From Bradyrhizobium symbiodeficiens (GTDB taxonomy: Bacteria > Pseudomonadota > Alphaproteobacteria > Rhizobiales > Xanthobacteraceae): 64,000 bases of DNA. The stretch spans positions 2,544,501-2,608,500 of the forward strand of contig NZ_CP029427.2 of the NCBI RefSeq assembly GCF_002266465.3. Reading direction: 5' to 3'. Within the stretch, counting starts at the first letter, position 1. Every line of letters starts with the position of its first letter. Made by a program: the position numbers and the translations under genes. Of the stretch, positions 1-8,818 are shown one piece after another. Under the pieces are notes generated by a model. It was not told the origin of the DNA and searched no databases. It was given only the letters and a program-made list of their open reading frames with translations.

Positions 1-1257
1 CGCGTGGTCGAGCCGATGTTTCCGAAGAGCCTTCGCAAGCGCGCGATCGACGCGGCGCTCGCCTTCACCGAGGAGCGGCTCAACGGCGAGGACGGCATGG
101 GCGCGATCTACCCGCCCATGGCCAACATCGTCATGATGTACGACGCGCTCGGCAAGGACGAGAACTTCCCGCCACGGGCGATCACGCGCCGGGGCATCGA
201 CAAGCTGCTGGTGATCAAGGACGACGAGGCCTATTGCCAGCCCTGCGTCTCGCCGGTGTGGGACACGACGTTGACGGCGCATGCGCTGCTGGAAGCCGGC
301 GGCGACAAGGCGGTGCCTGCGGCGAAGCAAGGCCTCGACTGGCTGATCCCGAAGCAGGAGCTCGAGGTCAAGGGCGACTGGGCGGTGAAGCGGCCCGACG
401 TGCGTCCGGGCGGCTGGGCCTTCCAGTACAACAATGCGCATTACCCCGATCTCGACGACACCGCCGTGGTGGTGATGTCGATGGACCGGATGCGCCGGGA
501 GCACGGTGCGACCGGCTACGACGCCGCGATCGCCCGTGGCCGAGAGTGGATCGAGGGCATGCAGAGCGACGACGGCGGCTGGGCCGCCTTCGACGTCAAC
601 AATCTCGAATATTATCTGAACAACATCCCGTTCTCCGACCATGGCGCGCTGCTCGATCCGCCGACCGAGGACGTCACGGCGCGCTGCATCTCGATGCTGG
701 CCCAGCTCGGCGAGACCGCGCAGACCAGCAAGCACGTGGCCGACGGGGTCGCCTACCTCAGGAAGACCCAGCACCAGGAAGGGTCCTGGTACGGCCGCTG
801 GGGCATGAACTTCATCTACGGAACCTGGTCGGTGCTGTGCGCCCTCAACATGGCCGGCGTCCGGCACGATGACCCCATGATTCGCAAGGCCGCTAGCTGG
901 CTGGCCTCGATCCAGAACGAGGACGGCGGCTGGGGCGAGGATGCCGTCAGCTACCGGCTCGACTACCGGGGGTGGGAGGCCGCTCCCTCGACCGCCTCGC
1001 AAACGGCATGGGCCTTGCTTGCCCTGATGGCGGCAGGCGAGGTTGATCACCCGGCCGTCGCCCGCGGGGTGGAGTACCTGATTGCAACACAAGACAAAAA
1101 AGGACTGTGGGACGAGCAGCGGTACACCGCCACAGGCTTCCCCCGCGTGTTCTATCTGCGGTATCATGGTTACCCGAAGTTCTTTCCGTTGTGGGCACTG
1201 GCGCGGTATCGGAACTTGCGGAACACCAACAGCAGGGTGGTAGGGGTCGGAATGTGA
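1..1257 (+). CDS. shc: Squalene-hopene cyclase, C-terminal part (5' end outside window)
   Basis: Cyclises squalene to hopene/hopanol, the committed step of hopanoid synthesis, as a monotopic inner-membrane enzyme. The visible 418 residues are the C-terminal two thirds of a protein usually about 650 residues long; the frame is open through base 1, so the true start lies upstream. The catalytic acid motif DLDDTAV, equivalent to the DxDD motif that protonates squalene, is encoded near base 450. Several QW repeats follow: QSDDGGW, QHQEGSWYGRWG, QNEDGGWGED and QDKKGLWDE. The C-terminus ends with the family-typical PRVFYLRYHGYPKFFPLWAL. hpnG follows on the same strand and both are closed by the terminator at 2031. 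Identification is secure. Confidence 0.96.
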   Translation, partial: RVVEPMFPKSLRKRAIDAALAFTEERLNGEDGMGAIYPPMANIVMMYDALGKDENFPPRAITRRGIDKLLVIKDDEAYCQPCVSPVWDTTLTAHALLEAGGDKAVPAAKQGLDWLIPKQELEVKGDWAVKRPDVRPGGWAFQYNNAHYPDLDDTAVVVMSMDRMRREHGATGYDAAIARGREWIEGMQSDDGGWAAFDVNNLEYYLNNIPFSDHGALLDPPTEDVTARCISMLAQLGETAQTSKHVADGVAYLRKTQHQEGSWYGRWGMNFIYGTWSVLCALNMAGVRHDDPMIRKAASWLASIQNEDGGWGEDAVSYRLDYRGWEAAPSTASQTAWALLALMAAGEVDHPAVARGVEYLIATQDKKGLWDEQRYTATGFPRVFYLRYHGYPKFFPLWALARYRNLRNTNSRVVGVGM

Positions 1258-1312
1258 CTTTGGGGACGGGGACTATCTTACCGCGGGCAATGCCATTGAT
1301 CCGCGGCCGATC

Positions 1313-2002
1313 TTGATCGTGACCGGACTGGTTCAGGAGGCCCGCATCGCAGCCGGGCCGGGAATGGCCGTCATTTGTTCGTCCAGCAGTCCGACCCAGT
1401 TGCGGGCGCTGCTGACGGTGGTGGATCCAGAAACGATTCGCGGCGTGATCTCGTTCGGCGTTGCCGGCGGGCTCGACCCGAGCTTGCGCTCGGGTGATGT
1501 CGTGCTCGCGACCGAGGTGCTCTCCGGCGATGCCCGCTGGGCCGCAGGGTTGTCGCTCGGCGACGACCTCATCGACCGCCTGACCTCGGGCCGCCGCCGC
1601 GTCGTGCGCGGCAGCCTGGCCGGTGCCGAGGAGGTGGTCACCAAGCGCGCCTGCAAGGCGGCGCTGCATTCGGAGACCGGCGCCTCCGCCGTCGACATGG
1701 AAAGCCACATCGCGGCCGCCTACGCCGCCGAGGCCGGCTTGCCGTTCGCCGCGGTCCGCGTCATCAGCGATCCCGCCCACCGCGCCCTGCCGGCGCTCGC
1801 CCGCGCCGCCATCAAGCCGAACGGCCAGATCGACCTCGCCGCCGTGCTGTTCGGCATCGTGCGCAATCCGGCCGCGCTGCATGGACTGGTCTCGACCGGC
1901 ATCGACTTCAACCGCGCCCTGCGGAGCCTGCGTGGCTGCCGGGATTATCTGATCGGGACGGAGCTGATCGAGAGCGAGGCGCTGGTGTCGAAGGCGGCCT
2001 GA
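1313..2002 (+). CDS. hpnG: HpnG hopanoid-associated nucleoside phosphorylase
   Basis: Family knowledge: HpnG cleaves adenine from adenosylhopane to give ribosylhopane, directly after HpnH. The protein of about 229 residues is MTA/SAH-nucleosidase-like: GVAGGLDPSLRSGDVVLATE in the first half is the purine-phosphorylase core, and VDMESHIAAAYAAEAGLPF is the ribose/base-binding segment. The start is uncertain. TTG at 1313 is the first usual initiation codon after the in-frame stop at 1241, but the frame reads plausibly protein-like upstream (GNAIDPRPILIVTG), so an ATT at 1295 cannot be excluded. It begins 55 bases after shc stops, consistent with one transcript, and ends 28 bases before a strong hairpin terminator. 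Confidence 0.88.
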   Translation: MIVTGLVQEARIAAGPGMAVICSSSSPTQLRALLTVVDPETIRGVISFGVAGGLDPSLRSGDVVLATEVLSGDARWAAGLSLGDDLIDRLTSGRRRVVRGSLAGAEEVVTKRACKAALHSETGASAVDMESHIAAAYAAEAGLPFAAVRVISDPAHRALPALARAAIKPNGQIDLAAVLFGIVRNPAALHGLVSTGIDFNRALRSLRGCRDYLIGTELIESEALVSKAA

Positions 2003-2030
2003 GCGGGGTCTTTCGAACTGAGAGTAGAGG

Positions 2031-2064
2031 AAAGGCCCGGTCTTGCGACCGGGCCTTTTGTTTT
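2031..2064 (+). terminator. Rho-independent terminator after hpnG
   Basis: A perfect 10-bp stem, AAAGGCCCGG (2031-2040) with CCGGGCCTTT (2049-2058), encloses an 8-base loop and is followed by TGTTTT. It closes the shc-hpnG transcript. Confidence 0.9.
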
Positions 2065-2150
2065 GACCTGCGCGAACCTCGTCCGAGCCGCTTGAATGTG
2101 AGCCCGTCAACGCTTATCTTACATTCGTCTTACATCGGGAAGGTCAGGCC

Positions 2151-2426
2151 ATGGCCGACACGGACAAGCTCACCACCATCGTCTCCACCAAGGGGCAGGT
2201 CATCCTGCCCAGCGCGATTCGTCGGCGGCGGGAGTGGAAGACAGGAACGCGGCTTACCGTCGAGGACACGCCGGAGGGCGTGCTGTTGAAGCCGGCGCCG
2301 GCCTTTGCAGCGACGCGGCCGGAGGATGTGTTCGGCGTCCTGGCGTACCACGGCAAGCCGAAGACGCTGGACCAGATGGACGCAGCCGTCCTTGCTGAAG
2401 CCAGGCGGCGGCATGATCGCGATTGA
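2151..2426 (+). CDS. vapB: AbrB/MazE-type antitoxin (VapB-like)
   Basis: Small DNA-binding antitoxin of 91 residues. The N-terminal half, with TTIVSTKGQVILPSAIRRR at residues 8-26, is the swapped-hairpin SpoVT/AbrB fold that binds the operator of its own promoter. The C-terminal part (PEDVFGVLAYHGKPKTLDQM) matches the toxin-neutralising tail found in alphaproteobacterial VapB proteins. The downstream PIN-domain gene starts inside its last codons, a 14-base overlap that implies translational coupling and stoichiometric control. Autorepression by the complex is expected from the family; I did not identify a specific operator. Confidence 0.88.
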   Translation: MADTDKLTTIVSTKGQVILPSAIRRRREWKTGTRLTVEDTPEGVLLKPAPAFAATRPEDVFGVLAYHGKPKTLDQMDAAVLAEARRRHDRD

Positions 2427-2805
2427 TACTAATCTGATCGTCCGCTACCTGACCGGAGATCATGCCACCCAATCCGCACGTGCCCGCGCCTTGATCGACG
2501 GCGAGAGGGTCTTCGTTGCCGTCACGGTACTCCTCGAAGTCGAATGGGTGTTGCGAAGCGCGTACGGCTATCAAGCCGCGGCCGTCGTGCACGCGCTTCG
2601 TGTCTTCGCGGGGCTTCCGACCGTCACGATCGAGGACGGCGCGACGGTTGCAGCGGCTCTCGACCTTGTCGAGAGAGGAATGGATTTCGCCGATGCCCAG
2701 CATCTGACGAGGTCCGAACATTGCGAGGCCTTCGTCACTTTTGATCGCAAACTCGTCAAGGCGGCGAAACAGGCGGGCCATGAGGGGGTGCGCGAAGTAT
2801 GGTGA
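2413..2805 (+). CDS. vapC: PIN-domain toxin ribonuclease (VapC-like)
   Basis: Predicted Mg-dependent endoribonuclease toxin of 130 residues. It begins MIAIDTNLIVRYL, giving the first PIN acidic residue at Asp5. The mid-protein VLLEVEWVL contributes the conserved acidic residue, and DFADAQHL then TFDRKL supply the C-terminal acids. The start was set at the ATG at 2413, inside the vapB end, because the longer open frame upstream lacks PIN character. The pair sits inside the hopanoid region but is unrelated to it, and looks like a small accessory insertion next to a repeat block. Confidence 0.88.
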   Translation: MIAIDTNLIVRYLTGDHATQSARARALIDGERVFVAVTVLLEVEWVLRSAYGYQAAAVVHALRVFAGLPTVTIEDGATVAAALDLVERGMDFADAQHLTRSEHCEAFVTFDRKLVKAAKQAGHEGVREVW

Positions 2806-3580
2806 GCGCATGGCGCGATGGTGAAGCCGCTTGTCCAAAAGACCCGTCGGGCAAAACACCTCGACACCCGTCAACCCCTCCTCGCAAAAATATTCCACTT
2901 TTCAGAATTTCGGATTTGTGGCATGAAGCGCTCATCCCGGCCCTGCCAGAGGGGCGCTTCGCGATCGTCACGAGATGCGGGTCGGGGTGCGGTGGACGCG
3001 GCAGCGCCGGCGCGAGAGGCGATGACAGGGCGGGCAACCGTGAGTCATGCGCATCGCGGGACGAACGGCGCGGTCACAGCGGTTTTGGTCGTCGCCGGGG
3101 GCGAGCACACGCTAGCTCCCGGCGATCAGGTCAAACCGTCCGCGGACGGAGAAGTCGTGTGGTCCTGACGCCCGCAGTCTGGTGTCAAGCCTTGCGGTGA
3201 TGCGGCGGCCCGACCGGGTGCGCACATCGACCAGCCGCAACGCGACGGGGGCAATAGTGCATCGCTCCCCGAGGAGAGCACGAAGGACACCGTTAAAACC
3301 ATCCGCGCAGGGAAGGCCGGGCGACCGGCGACACCTGTAGTCCACCCCGTGTGCGTTCTCCATGCACGCGGACCGCGGGTGCCGCCGGCGCCCGGCCTTC
3401 CCTGCGCCCTTTGGCCATCAATGGGGCGAAACGAACAGCAAAGCTCGGGCGAGATGCGCCGCGAGAATGCGAGTGCGTGTCTGCGATGAAGAGTGCTGAT
3501 GGAAAAGCAAGCCGGTGCCACATACGCCGCTCGCAATGACGCTGGGTTGGACAGCCTGCCTCGAGCTCCACGAGACCTGC
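2806..3580. other. Gene-poor stretch holding a dispersed repeat block
   Basis: About 775 bases without a convincing gene. The short open frames here have no family features and lie over repeat sequence. From about 2940 to 3540 the text resembles a composite intergenic repeat that I recall from many Bradyrhizobium genomes; this is memory, not a search. It includes the large hairpin at 3305-3407 and ends with the CTCGCAATGACG tail that also ends the repeat near 29940. Confidence 0.6.
3305..3407. repeat. 103-bp palindromic repeat with a 19-bp perfect stem
   Basis: The arms at 3305-3323 (GCGCAGGGAAGGCCGGGCG) and 3389-3407 are exact reverse complements. The 65 bases between them continue as an imperfect stem (CCGGCGACACC against GGGTGCCGCCGG). 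The element would fold into one long hairpin as DNA or RNA. It has no coding character and lies in a gene-poor gap. Confidence 0.85.
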
Positions 3581-3620
3581 TTCGAAAGAAAAGGCCCGGT
3601 CGCGATCGCGGCCGGGCCTT
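3581..3620 (-). terminator. Rho-independent terminator after hpnH
   Basis: AAGGCCCGG (3591-3599) pairs with CCGGGCCTT (3612-3620). Read leftward, the stem is followed by TTTCTTTCG. It lies 25 bases beyond the hpnH stop and resembles the terminator after hpnG. Confidence 0.8.
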
Positions 3621-3645
3621 CGTGGTGATAGTTGATTGCGGCCGC

Positions 3646-4806
3646 TTAAGCCGCCGTCGAAGCCTTCCGCGCCGCCTTCTCCTGCGCAGCGGCCGCCTCG
3701 TCCTGGCGGATCTCCGACAGCCGCTTCTGCACTTCCGACGAGAAGATGTACTGCGCCGGGCGCTGCTTGCTCATGTCGATCTCCGGCGCCATCGGACCGG
3801 TGGTCCTGATGCCGCGCAGCGACACCCACATCGCCTTCAGCGGGCTGTTGATGGCCGCGGTCGCCGCCGTCGGCTCGTAGCCGCAATGGGCCATGCAGTC
3901 GGCGCACTTCTCGTACTTGCCGGTGCCGTAGGTCTCCCAGTCGGTGGTGTCCATCAGCTCCTTGAAGGTCTTGGCGTAGCCTTCACCGAGCAGATAGCAG
4001 GGCTTCTGCCAGCCGAAGATGTTGCGCGCGGGCATGCCCCACGGCGTGCACTCGTATTCCTGGTTGCCGGCGAGGAAGTCCAGGAACAGGCCGGAATGCA
4101 TGAAATTCCACTTCTTGCCCTTGCCCATTGCAAAGACGTCGCGGAACAGCTTCTTGGTCTTGGTGCGGTTGAGGAAGTGCTCCTGATCCGGCGCGCGCTC
4201 ATAGGCGTAGCCCGGCGACATCGAGACGCCGACACCGAGCTCGACGGTGAGGTCGAGGAACTTCGCGATCTCCTCGGCCGGATGGCCGTCGAAGATGGTG
4301 GCGTTGACGTTGACGGTGAAGCCGCGCGCCTTGGCCGCCTTGATCGCGGACACGGCGCGGTCGAACACGCCCTTCTGCGACACCGCCTTGTCGTGATGCT
4401 CGCGCAGGCCGTCGAGATGGACGGAGAAGAACAAATACGGGGAGGGCTCGAACAGATCGAGCTTCTTCTCCAGCAGCAGCGCGTTGGTGCAGAGCGAGAC
4501 GAACTTCTTGCGCGCCACGAGGCCGCGCACGATCTCGCCGATCTCCTTGTGGATCAGCGGTTCGCCGCCGGGGATCGCGACCATCGGCGCGCCGCACTCG
4601 TCGGCGGCGTCCCAGCACTCCTGCGCGGTCATGCGGCGGTTGAGGATCGCATCGGGATAGTCGATCTTGCCGCAGCCGACGCAGGCGAGGTTGCAGCGGA
4701 ACAGCGGCTCCAGCATCAGCACGAGCGGGTAGCGTTTGCGGCCAAGCATCTTCTGCTTGAGCAGATAGGCGCCGATACGCATTTCCTTGAAGAACGGAAT
4801 AGCCAT
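3646..4806 (-). CDS. hpnH: HpnH adenosyl-hopene transferase (radical SAM)
   Basis: Transfers a 5'-deoxyadenosyl group from SAM to diploptene, making adenosylhopane, the first step of side-chain building for C35 hopanoids. The 386-residue protein has the radical SAM 4Fe-4S motif CNLACVGC (Cys38, Cys42, Cys45) after MLEPLFR, and GGEPLIHKEIGE, the SAM-binding strand, near residue 100. The C-terminal half contains the HpnH-typical DUF3463-like region with additional cysteines (CADCMAHCGYEPTAA). It lies downstream of ispH on the same strand, separated by 36 bases, so it is likely cotranscribed. The start MAIPFFKEMR matches the family N-terminus. Confidence 0.95.
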   Translation of the reverse strand: MAIPFFKEMRIGAYLLKQKMLGRKRYPLVLMLEPLFRCNLACVGCGKIDYPDAILNRRMTAQECWDAADECGAPMVAIPGGEPLIHKEIGEIVRGLVARKKFVSLCTNALLLEKKLDLFEPSPYLFFSVHLDGLREHHDKAVSQKGVFDRAVSAIKAAKARGFTVNVNATIFDGHPAEEIAKFLDLTVELGVGVSMSPGYAYERAPDQEHFLNRTKTKKLFRDVFAMGKGKKWNFMHSGLFLDFLAGNQEYECTPWGMPARNIFGWQKPCYLLGEGYAKTFKELMDTTDWETYGTGKYEKCADCMAHCGYEPTAATAAINSPLKAMWVSLRGIRTTGPMAPEIDMSKQRPAQYIFSSEVQKRLSEIRQDEAAAAQEKAARKASTAA

Positions 4807-4842
4807 TACGAGTTTCTTTCTGGGCTTCTGAATTCGGGTGGG

Positions 4843-5769
4843 TCAGCTCGCAGCCAATTGGGCCGGAAGCCGGAATTCGATGTTTTCCTCGCGGCCCGGC
4901 AACACCTGGACCTTGACCGGTCCGATTCGCCGCATCGCTTCGATCACGTCATCCACGAGTACCTCGGGCGCCGAAGCGCCGGCCGTAATGCCGACGTTCG
5001 CCGCATTCTTCAACCATTCCGGATTGAGCTCGCTGCCGTCGGCAATCAAATAACTCGCGACGCCGGCCTCGGTGCCGATTTCGCGAAGCCGGTTCGAATT
5101 CGAGCTATTGGCAGCGCCCACCACCAAGATCACGTCGACCAGCTTGCTCAAGTCCCTTACCGCAGATTGTCGGTTCTGTGTCGCATAGCAGATATCCCGG
5201 ATATCCGGGCCTTGAATATCTGTAAAGCGGGCCAGAAGGGCCGAAATGATGTCTTTCGTGTCGTCGACCGACAAGGTGGTCTGGGTGATGTAGGCCACTG
5301 GCGTATCTGCCGGCAAATTCAGGGTCTTAACCTCTTCGACGCTTTGAACGAGCAGCACGGGGGCGGGAACCTGGCCCATCGTGCCCTCGACCTCGGGGTG
5401 GCCGGCATGGCCGATCAGGATCAGCGTGCGGCCCCTGGTGATGTACCGCTTCCCCTGATTGTGAACTTTCGTGACCAGCGGGCAGGTGGCATTGAGCACG
5501 GGAAGGTCGCGCGCGGCAGCCTCTTCCTCGACGCTGCGGGCGACACCATGGGCGCTGAAAACGGTCACCGCCTTCGGCGGCACCTCGGACAGCTCCTCGA
5601 CGAAGATTGCCCCTTTGTTCTTCAGGCTCTCGACGACGTATTTGTTATGCACGATCTCGTGGCGCACGTAGACGGGCGGGCCGTACTTCTCCAGCGCCCG
5701 TTCCACGATCTCGATCGCACGCACCACGCCCGCGCAGAAGCCGCGCGGCTGCGCCAGATAAACTTCCAT
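4843..5769 (-). CDS. ispH: 4-hydroxy-3-methylbut-2-enyl diphosphate reductase (hopanoid-locus copy)
   Basis: Last enzyme of the MEP isoprenoid pathway, an iron-sulfur reductase giving IPP and DMAPP, the precursors of squalene. The three cluster cysteines are visible: FCAGVVRA (Cys12), [11 protein letters not shown] (Cys96) and [12 protein letters not shown] (Cys194), along with the substrate residues HEIVHN and [14 protein letters not shown] chose the ATG at 5769, giving 308 residues, because [15 protein letters not shown] aligns with the family N-terminus. The frame is open 62 codons further upstream to 5955, but that extension does not look like IspH. The copy in the hopanoid cluster probably boosts precursor supply; a second housekeeping copy elsewhere is common in this genus. 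Confidence 0.94.
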   Translation of the reverse strand: MEVYLAQPRGFCAGVVRAIEIVERALEKYGPPVYVRHEIVHNKYVVESLKNKGAIFVEELSEVPPKAVTVFSAHGVARSVEEEAAARDLPVLNATCPLVTKVHNQGKRYITRGRTLILIGHAGHPEVEGTMGQVPAPVLLVQSVEEVKTLNLPADTPVAYITQTTLSVDDTKDIISALLARFTDIQGPDIRDICYATQNRQSAVRDLSKLVDVILVVGAANSSNSNRLREIGTEAGVASYLIADGSELNPEWLKNAANVGITAGASAPEVLVDDVIEAMRRIGPVKVQVLPGREENIEFRLPAQLAAS

Positions 5770-6229
5770 AGGACGCCCATCACGCAAGTTGCACCCATCC
5801 GCTTCGTAAGTCCCCGGCGGCACCCGATGCTGACCAAGGCGTTGCAATATCCGCACCATTGGTTCGCGCGCGCGGTAGCCAACCACCCCCGCCGGGGCTC
5901 CGCGCATGGAGGCGCAATACTTTGTGTCAAAAAATCGGCAGCGGGGAAAGGACATATAGTTCAGGATTCGCTGCCGTGTCGATTTTGCGGTATTATAGTA
6001 AATCTACGGGTGTCCGCCAACCGGCGAGATCAATGCCCAGGCCTTCGTCACTTTCTGGCCTCAACTCCCCGGCTATACCGACCCCCCGCATGATTTTGCC
6101 ACGGTCTTCCGCCGTTTACCTCGAACCTTCCGGCGGCGCGTGCCACTCAAAACAGCAATAGGTTTCGCCTGGGAACTCCGATAAACAGCGGGCGTTTCCG
6201 GCAAGCTGTTAAACGCAGAAAGAAAAGAA
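5770..6229. promoter_or_regulatory. Divergent control region between ispH and hpnN
   Basis: 460 bases between two divergent genes, with a local AT-rich section at about 5925-6005 in otherwise GC-rich DNA. TATTATAGTA at 5991-6000 resembles a rightward -10 element. Leftward, TTGACA is read at about 5932, but I see no matching -10 at good spacing. The leftward ispH frame stays open to 5955, so part of this region could instead be a longer IspH N-terminus. Assignments are tentative. Confidence 0.35.
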
Positions 6230-8818
6230 GTGCTGCAAAGCGTCGTCGTTGCCATCGTCAGGGCCTGCACCCGGTTTGCCTCCCTCGTCGTCGTTCTCGG
6301 GCTCCTGCTGTCGGTGGGAGCGGGCTATTACGCTGCGCACCACTTCGCCATCAACACCGACATCAACTCGCTGATTTCCCTGAACCTGGATTGGCGAAAG
6401 CGCGACCAGCAATTCGACAAAGCGTTCGATCAAAACGAAACGATCCTCGCCGTGGTCGAGGCCCGGACCCCGGAGATGACGAGCGCGGCGGCGGACGCGC
6501 TCTATGCCCGGCTGAAGGACGACAAGACCAACTTCCAGTCCCTGCAGCAACTCGGCAGCGGCGAGTTCTTCGAGAAGAACGGACTGTTGTTCCTGCCGAC
6601 CGAAGAGGTCGGCAAGATCACCAGCGAGTTCGAATCCGCAGCGCCCCTGATCGAGATCATGGCTGGCGATCCCTCGATCCGCGGCCTGACCGGCGCGCTG
6701 GAGACCGGACTTGCCGGCGTCAAGCGCGGCCAGGTCAAGCTCGACAACACCGCGCGTCCGTTCAACCTGATCGCGCAGACGGTCGAGACCGTGCTCAACA
6801 AGGGCAATGCGAGCTTCTCCTGGCGCGAGCTCGTCAGCGATGAGCCGCTGAAGGATTCCGACAAGCGCGCCTTCATCGAGTTCAAGCCGATCCTCGACTA
6901 CAACGCGCTGGAGCCCGGCAAGGATGCCACCAACGCGATCCGCAAGGCCGCAGCCGATCTGGATTTCGCGACCAAGTACCAGGCGCGGGTGCGCCTGACC
7001 GGTCCGGTCCCGATCGCCAACGAGGAATACGCCACCGTCCAGGAAGGCGCCGTCGTCAACGGCATCGGCACCGTCCTCGTCGTGCTGCTCATCCTGTGGC
7101 TGGCGCTGCATTCGGCGAAGATCATCTTCGCGGTGTTCGTCAATCTCTTCGTCGGCCTCGCGCTGACGACCGCGGCCGGCCTGATGATGGTCGGATCGTT
7201 CAATCTGCTGTCGATTGCGTTTGCGGTGCTGTTCGTCGGCCTCGGCGTCGATTTCGGCATCCAGTACAGCGTCCGCTACCGCTCGGAGCGCTACAAGCAC
7301 AACGATCTCACGAGCGCGCTCGTGCTGGCGGCCAAGCGCTCGGCAGTGCCGCTGTCGCTCGCGGCGATGGCGACCGCGGCCGGCTTCCTCTGCTTCATGC
7401 CGACCGATTACAAGGGCATCGCAGAGCTCGGCCAGATCGCCGGCGTCGGCATGCTGGTGGCGTTCCTCTCCTCCATCACCATTCTGCCGGCCATGCTGAA
7501 GCTGCTCAACCCGCCCGGCGAAAAGGAGCCGGTCGGCTACGCCTTCCTGGCGCCGCTCGATCACTTTCTGGAGAAGCATCGTGTGCTGGTCGTGGGTGGC
7601 ACGCTGCTGCTGGCGGTCGCCGGCCTGCCGCTGCTCTACTTCATGAAGTTCGACTTCAACCCGATGAACCTGCGCAACCCGAAGGCCGAATCGATCGCGA
7701 CCTTCCTCGATCTGCGCAAGGATCCCAACACCGGCGCCAATGCCATCAACGTGATGGTCACGTCCGACGAGCAGGCAAGACAGGTCGAGGCGAAGCTGGA
7801 GAAGGTGCCTGAGGTGCTGCGGGTGATGTCGCTCAACAGCTTCGTGCCGGAGGATCAGCCGCCGAAGCTGAAGCTGCTGGCGCAGGGCGCCAAGGTGCTG
7901 AATCCCGCACTCAACCCCGATCAGATCGATGCGGCGCCGAGCGACAAAGAAAACGTCGAGTCGCTGAAATCCTCCGTCGACAATCTGCGCCGGACCGCGG
8001 GCGAGGCGAAAGGGCCGGGCGCGATCGCCTCGCGCCGTCTGGCAGACGCACTCGAAAAGCTCGCCAATGGCGACGAGGCCACGCGCAACAAGGCGCAGGA
8101 CGTCTTCGTCACGCCGATGAAGATCGTGTTCGACCAGCTCAGGAACGCGATGCAGGCCGGGCCGGTCACCCTCAGTTCACTGCCGCCCGATCTCGTCAGC
8201 GGCTGGAAGAGCAAGGACGGCATCATCCGCGTCGAGGCGCTGCCCAAGGGCGATCCCAACGACAACGACACGCTGCGCAAATTTGCGGCGGCGGTGCTCG
8301 TTGCCGAGCCGACCGCGATCGGCGGGCCGGTTTCGATCCTGAAATCCGGCGACACCGTGGTGCGGGCGTTCATCCATGCCGGCATCTACGCGCTGCTGGT
8401 GATCGGCCTGCTGCTGTGGATCACCTTGCGCCGCTTCGTCGACGTGCTGATGACGCTGGTGCCGCTCCTGGTTGCCGGCGCTGTGACGCTCGAGATATGC
8501 GTGTTGGTCGGCCTGCCGCTCAACTTCGCCAATATCGTCGCGTTCCCGCTGCTGCTCGGCGTCGGCGTCGCGTTCAAGATCTATTATGTCGTGGCCTGGC
8601 GCTCGGGCAGGACGAACCTGCTCCAGACCAGCCTGACGCGCGCGATCTTCTTCAGCGCGCTGACGACGGCGACCGCGTTCGGCAGCCTGTGGCTGTCGAG
8701 CCATCCCGGTACGTCCAGCATGGGCAAGCTGCTGGCACTCTCGCTGGTGACGACGCTCGCCGCCGTGCTGCTGTTTCAGCCGGCCCTAATGGGCAAACCC
8801 CGTAATCTCAGGGAGTAG
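6230..8818 (+). CDS. hpnN: HpnN hopanoid RND/MMPL transporter
   Basis: An 862-residue RND-superfamily protein. In Rhodopseudomonas and Bradyrhizobium, HpnN moves hopanoids from inner to outer membrane. The architecture is duplicated: one membrane helix at residues 13-33, a periplasmic domain to about 270, five helices at about 275-425 including VGLGVDFGIQYSVRYRSERY, a helix near 450, a second periplasmic domain, and a second helix bundle from about 720 to 855 containing LGVGVAFKIYYVVAWRSG. The GTG start at 6230 is preceded by a purine stretch (AAAGAAAAGAA). It is divergent from ispH. Its last 33 bases overlap tail-to-tail with the next leftward gene, and no terminator separates them. Confidence 0.93.
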   Translation: MLQSVVVAIVRACTRFASLVVVLGLLLSVGAGYYAAHHFAINTDINSLISLNLDWRKRDQQFDKAFDQNETILAVVEARTPEMTSAAADALYARLKDDKTNFQSLQQLGSGEFFEKNGLLFLPTEEVGKITSEFESAAPLIEIMAGDPSIRGLTGALETGLAGVKRGQVKLDNTARPFNLIAQTVETVLNKGNASFSWRELVSDEPLKDSDKRAFIEFKPILDYNALEPGKDATNAIRKAAADLDFATKYQARVRLTGPVPIANEEYATVQEGAVVNGIGTVLVVLLILWLALHSAKIIFAVFVNLFVGLALTTAAGLMMVGSFNLLSIAFAVLFVGLGVDFGIQYSVRYRSERYKHNDLTSALVLAAKRSAVPLSLAAMATAAGFLCFMPTDYKGIAELGQIAGVGMLVAFLSSITILPAMLKLLNPPGEKEPVGYAFLAPLDHFLEKHRVLVVGGTLLLAVAGLPLLYFMKFDFNPMNLRNPKAESIATFLDLRKDPNTGANAINVMVTSDEQARQVEAKLEKVPEVLRVMSLNSFVPEDQPPKLKLLAQGAKVLNPALNPDQIDAAPSDKENVESLKSSVDNLRRTAGEAKGPGAIASRRLADALEKLANGDEATRNKAQDVFVTPMKIVFDQLRNAMQAGPVTLSSLPPDLVSGWKSKDGIIRVEALPKGDPNDNDTLRKFAAAVLVAEPTAIGGPVSILKSGDTVVRAFIHAGIYALLVIGLLLWITLRRFVDVLMTLVPLLVAGAVTLEICVLVGLPLNFANIVAFPLLLGVGVAFKIYYVVAWRSGRTNLLQTSLTRAIFFSALTTATAFGSLWLSSHPGTSSMGKLLALSLVTTLAAVLLFQPALMGKPRNLRE

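Noticed and set aside
2799..3200. Overlapping small frames after vapC
   Set aside because: They run over repeat sequence, have no ribosome sites or family features, and compete with each other.
3493..6093. 866-codon open frame opposite hpnH and ispH
   Set aside because: It is antisense to two well-conserved genes and shows only high-GC shadow composition.
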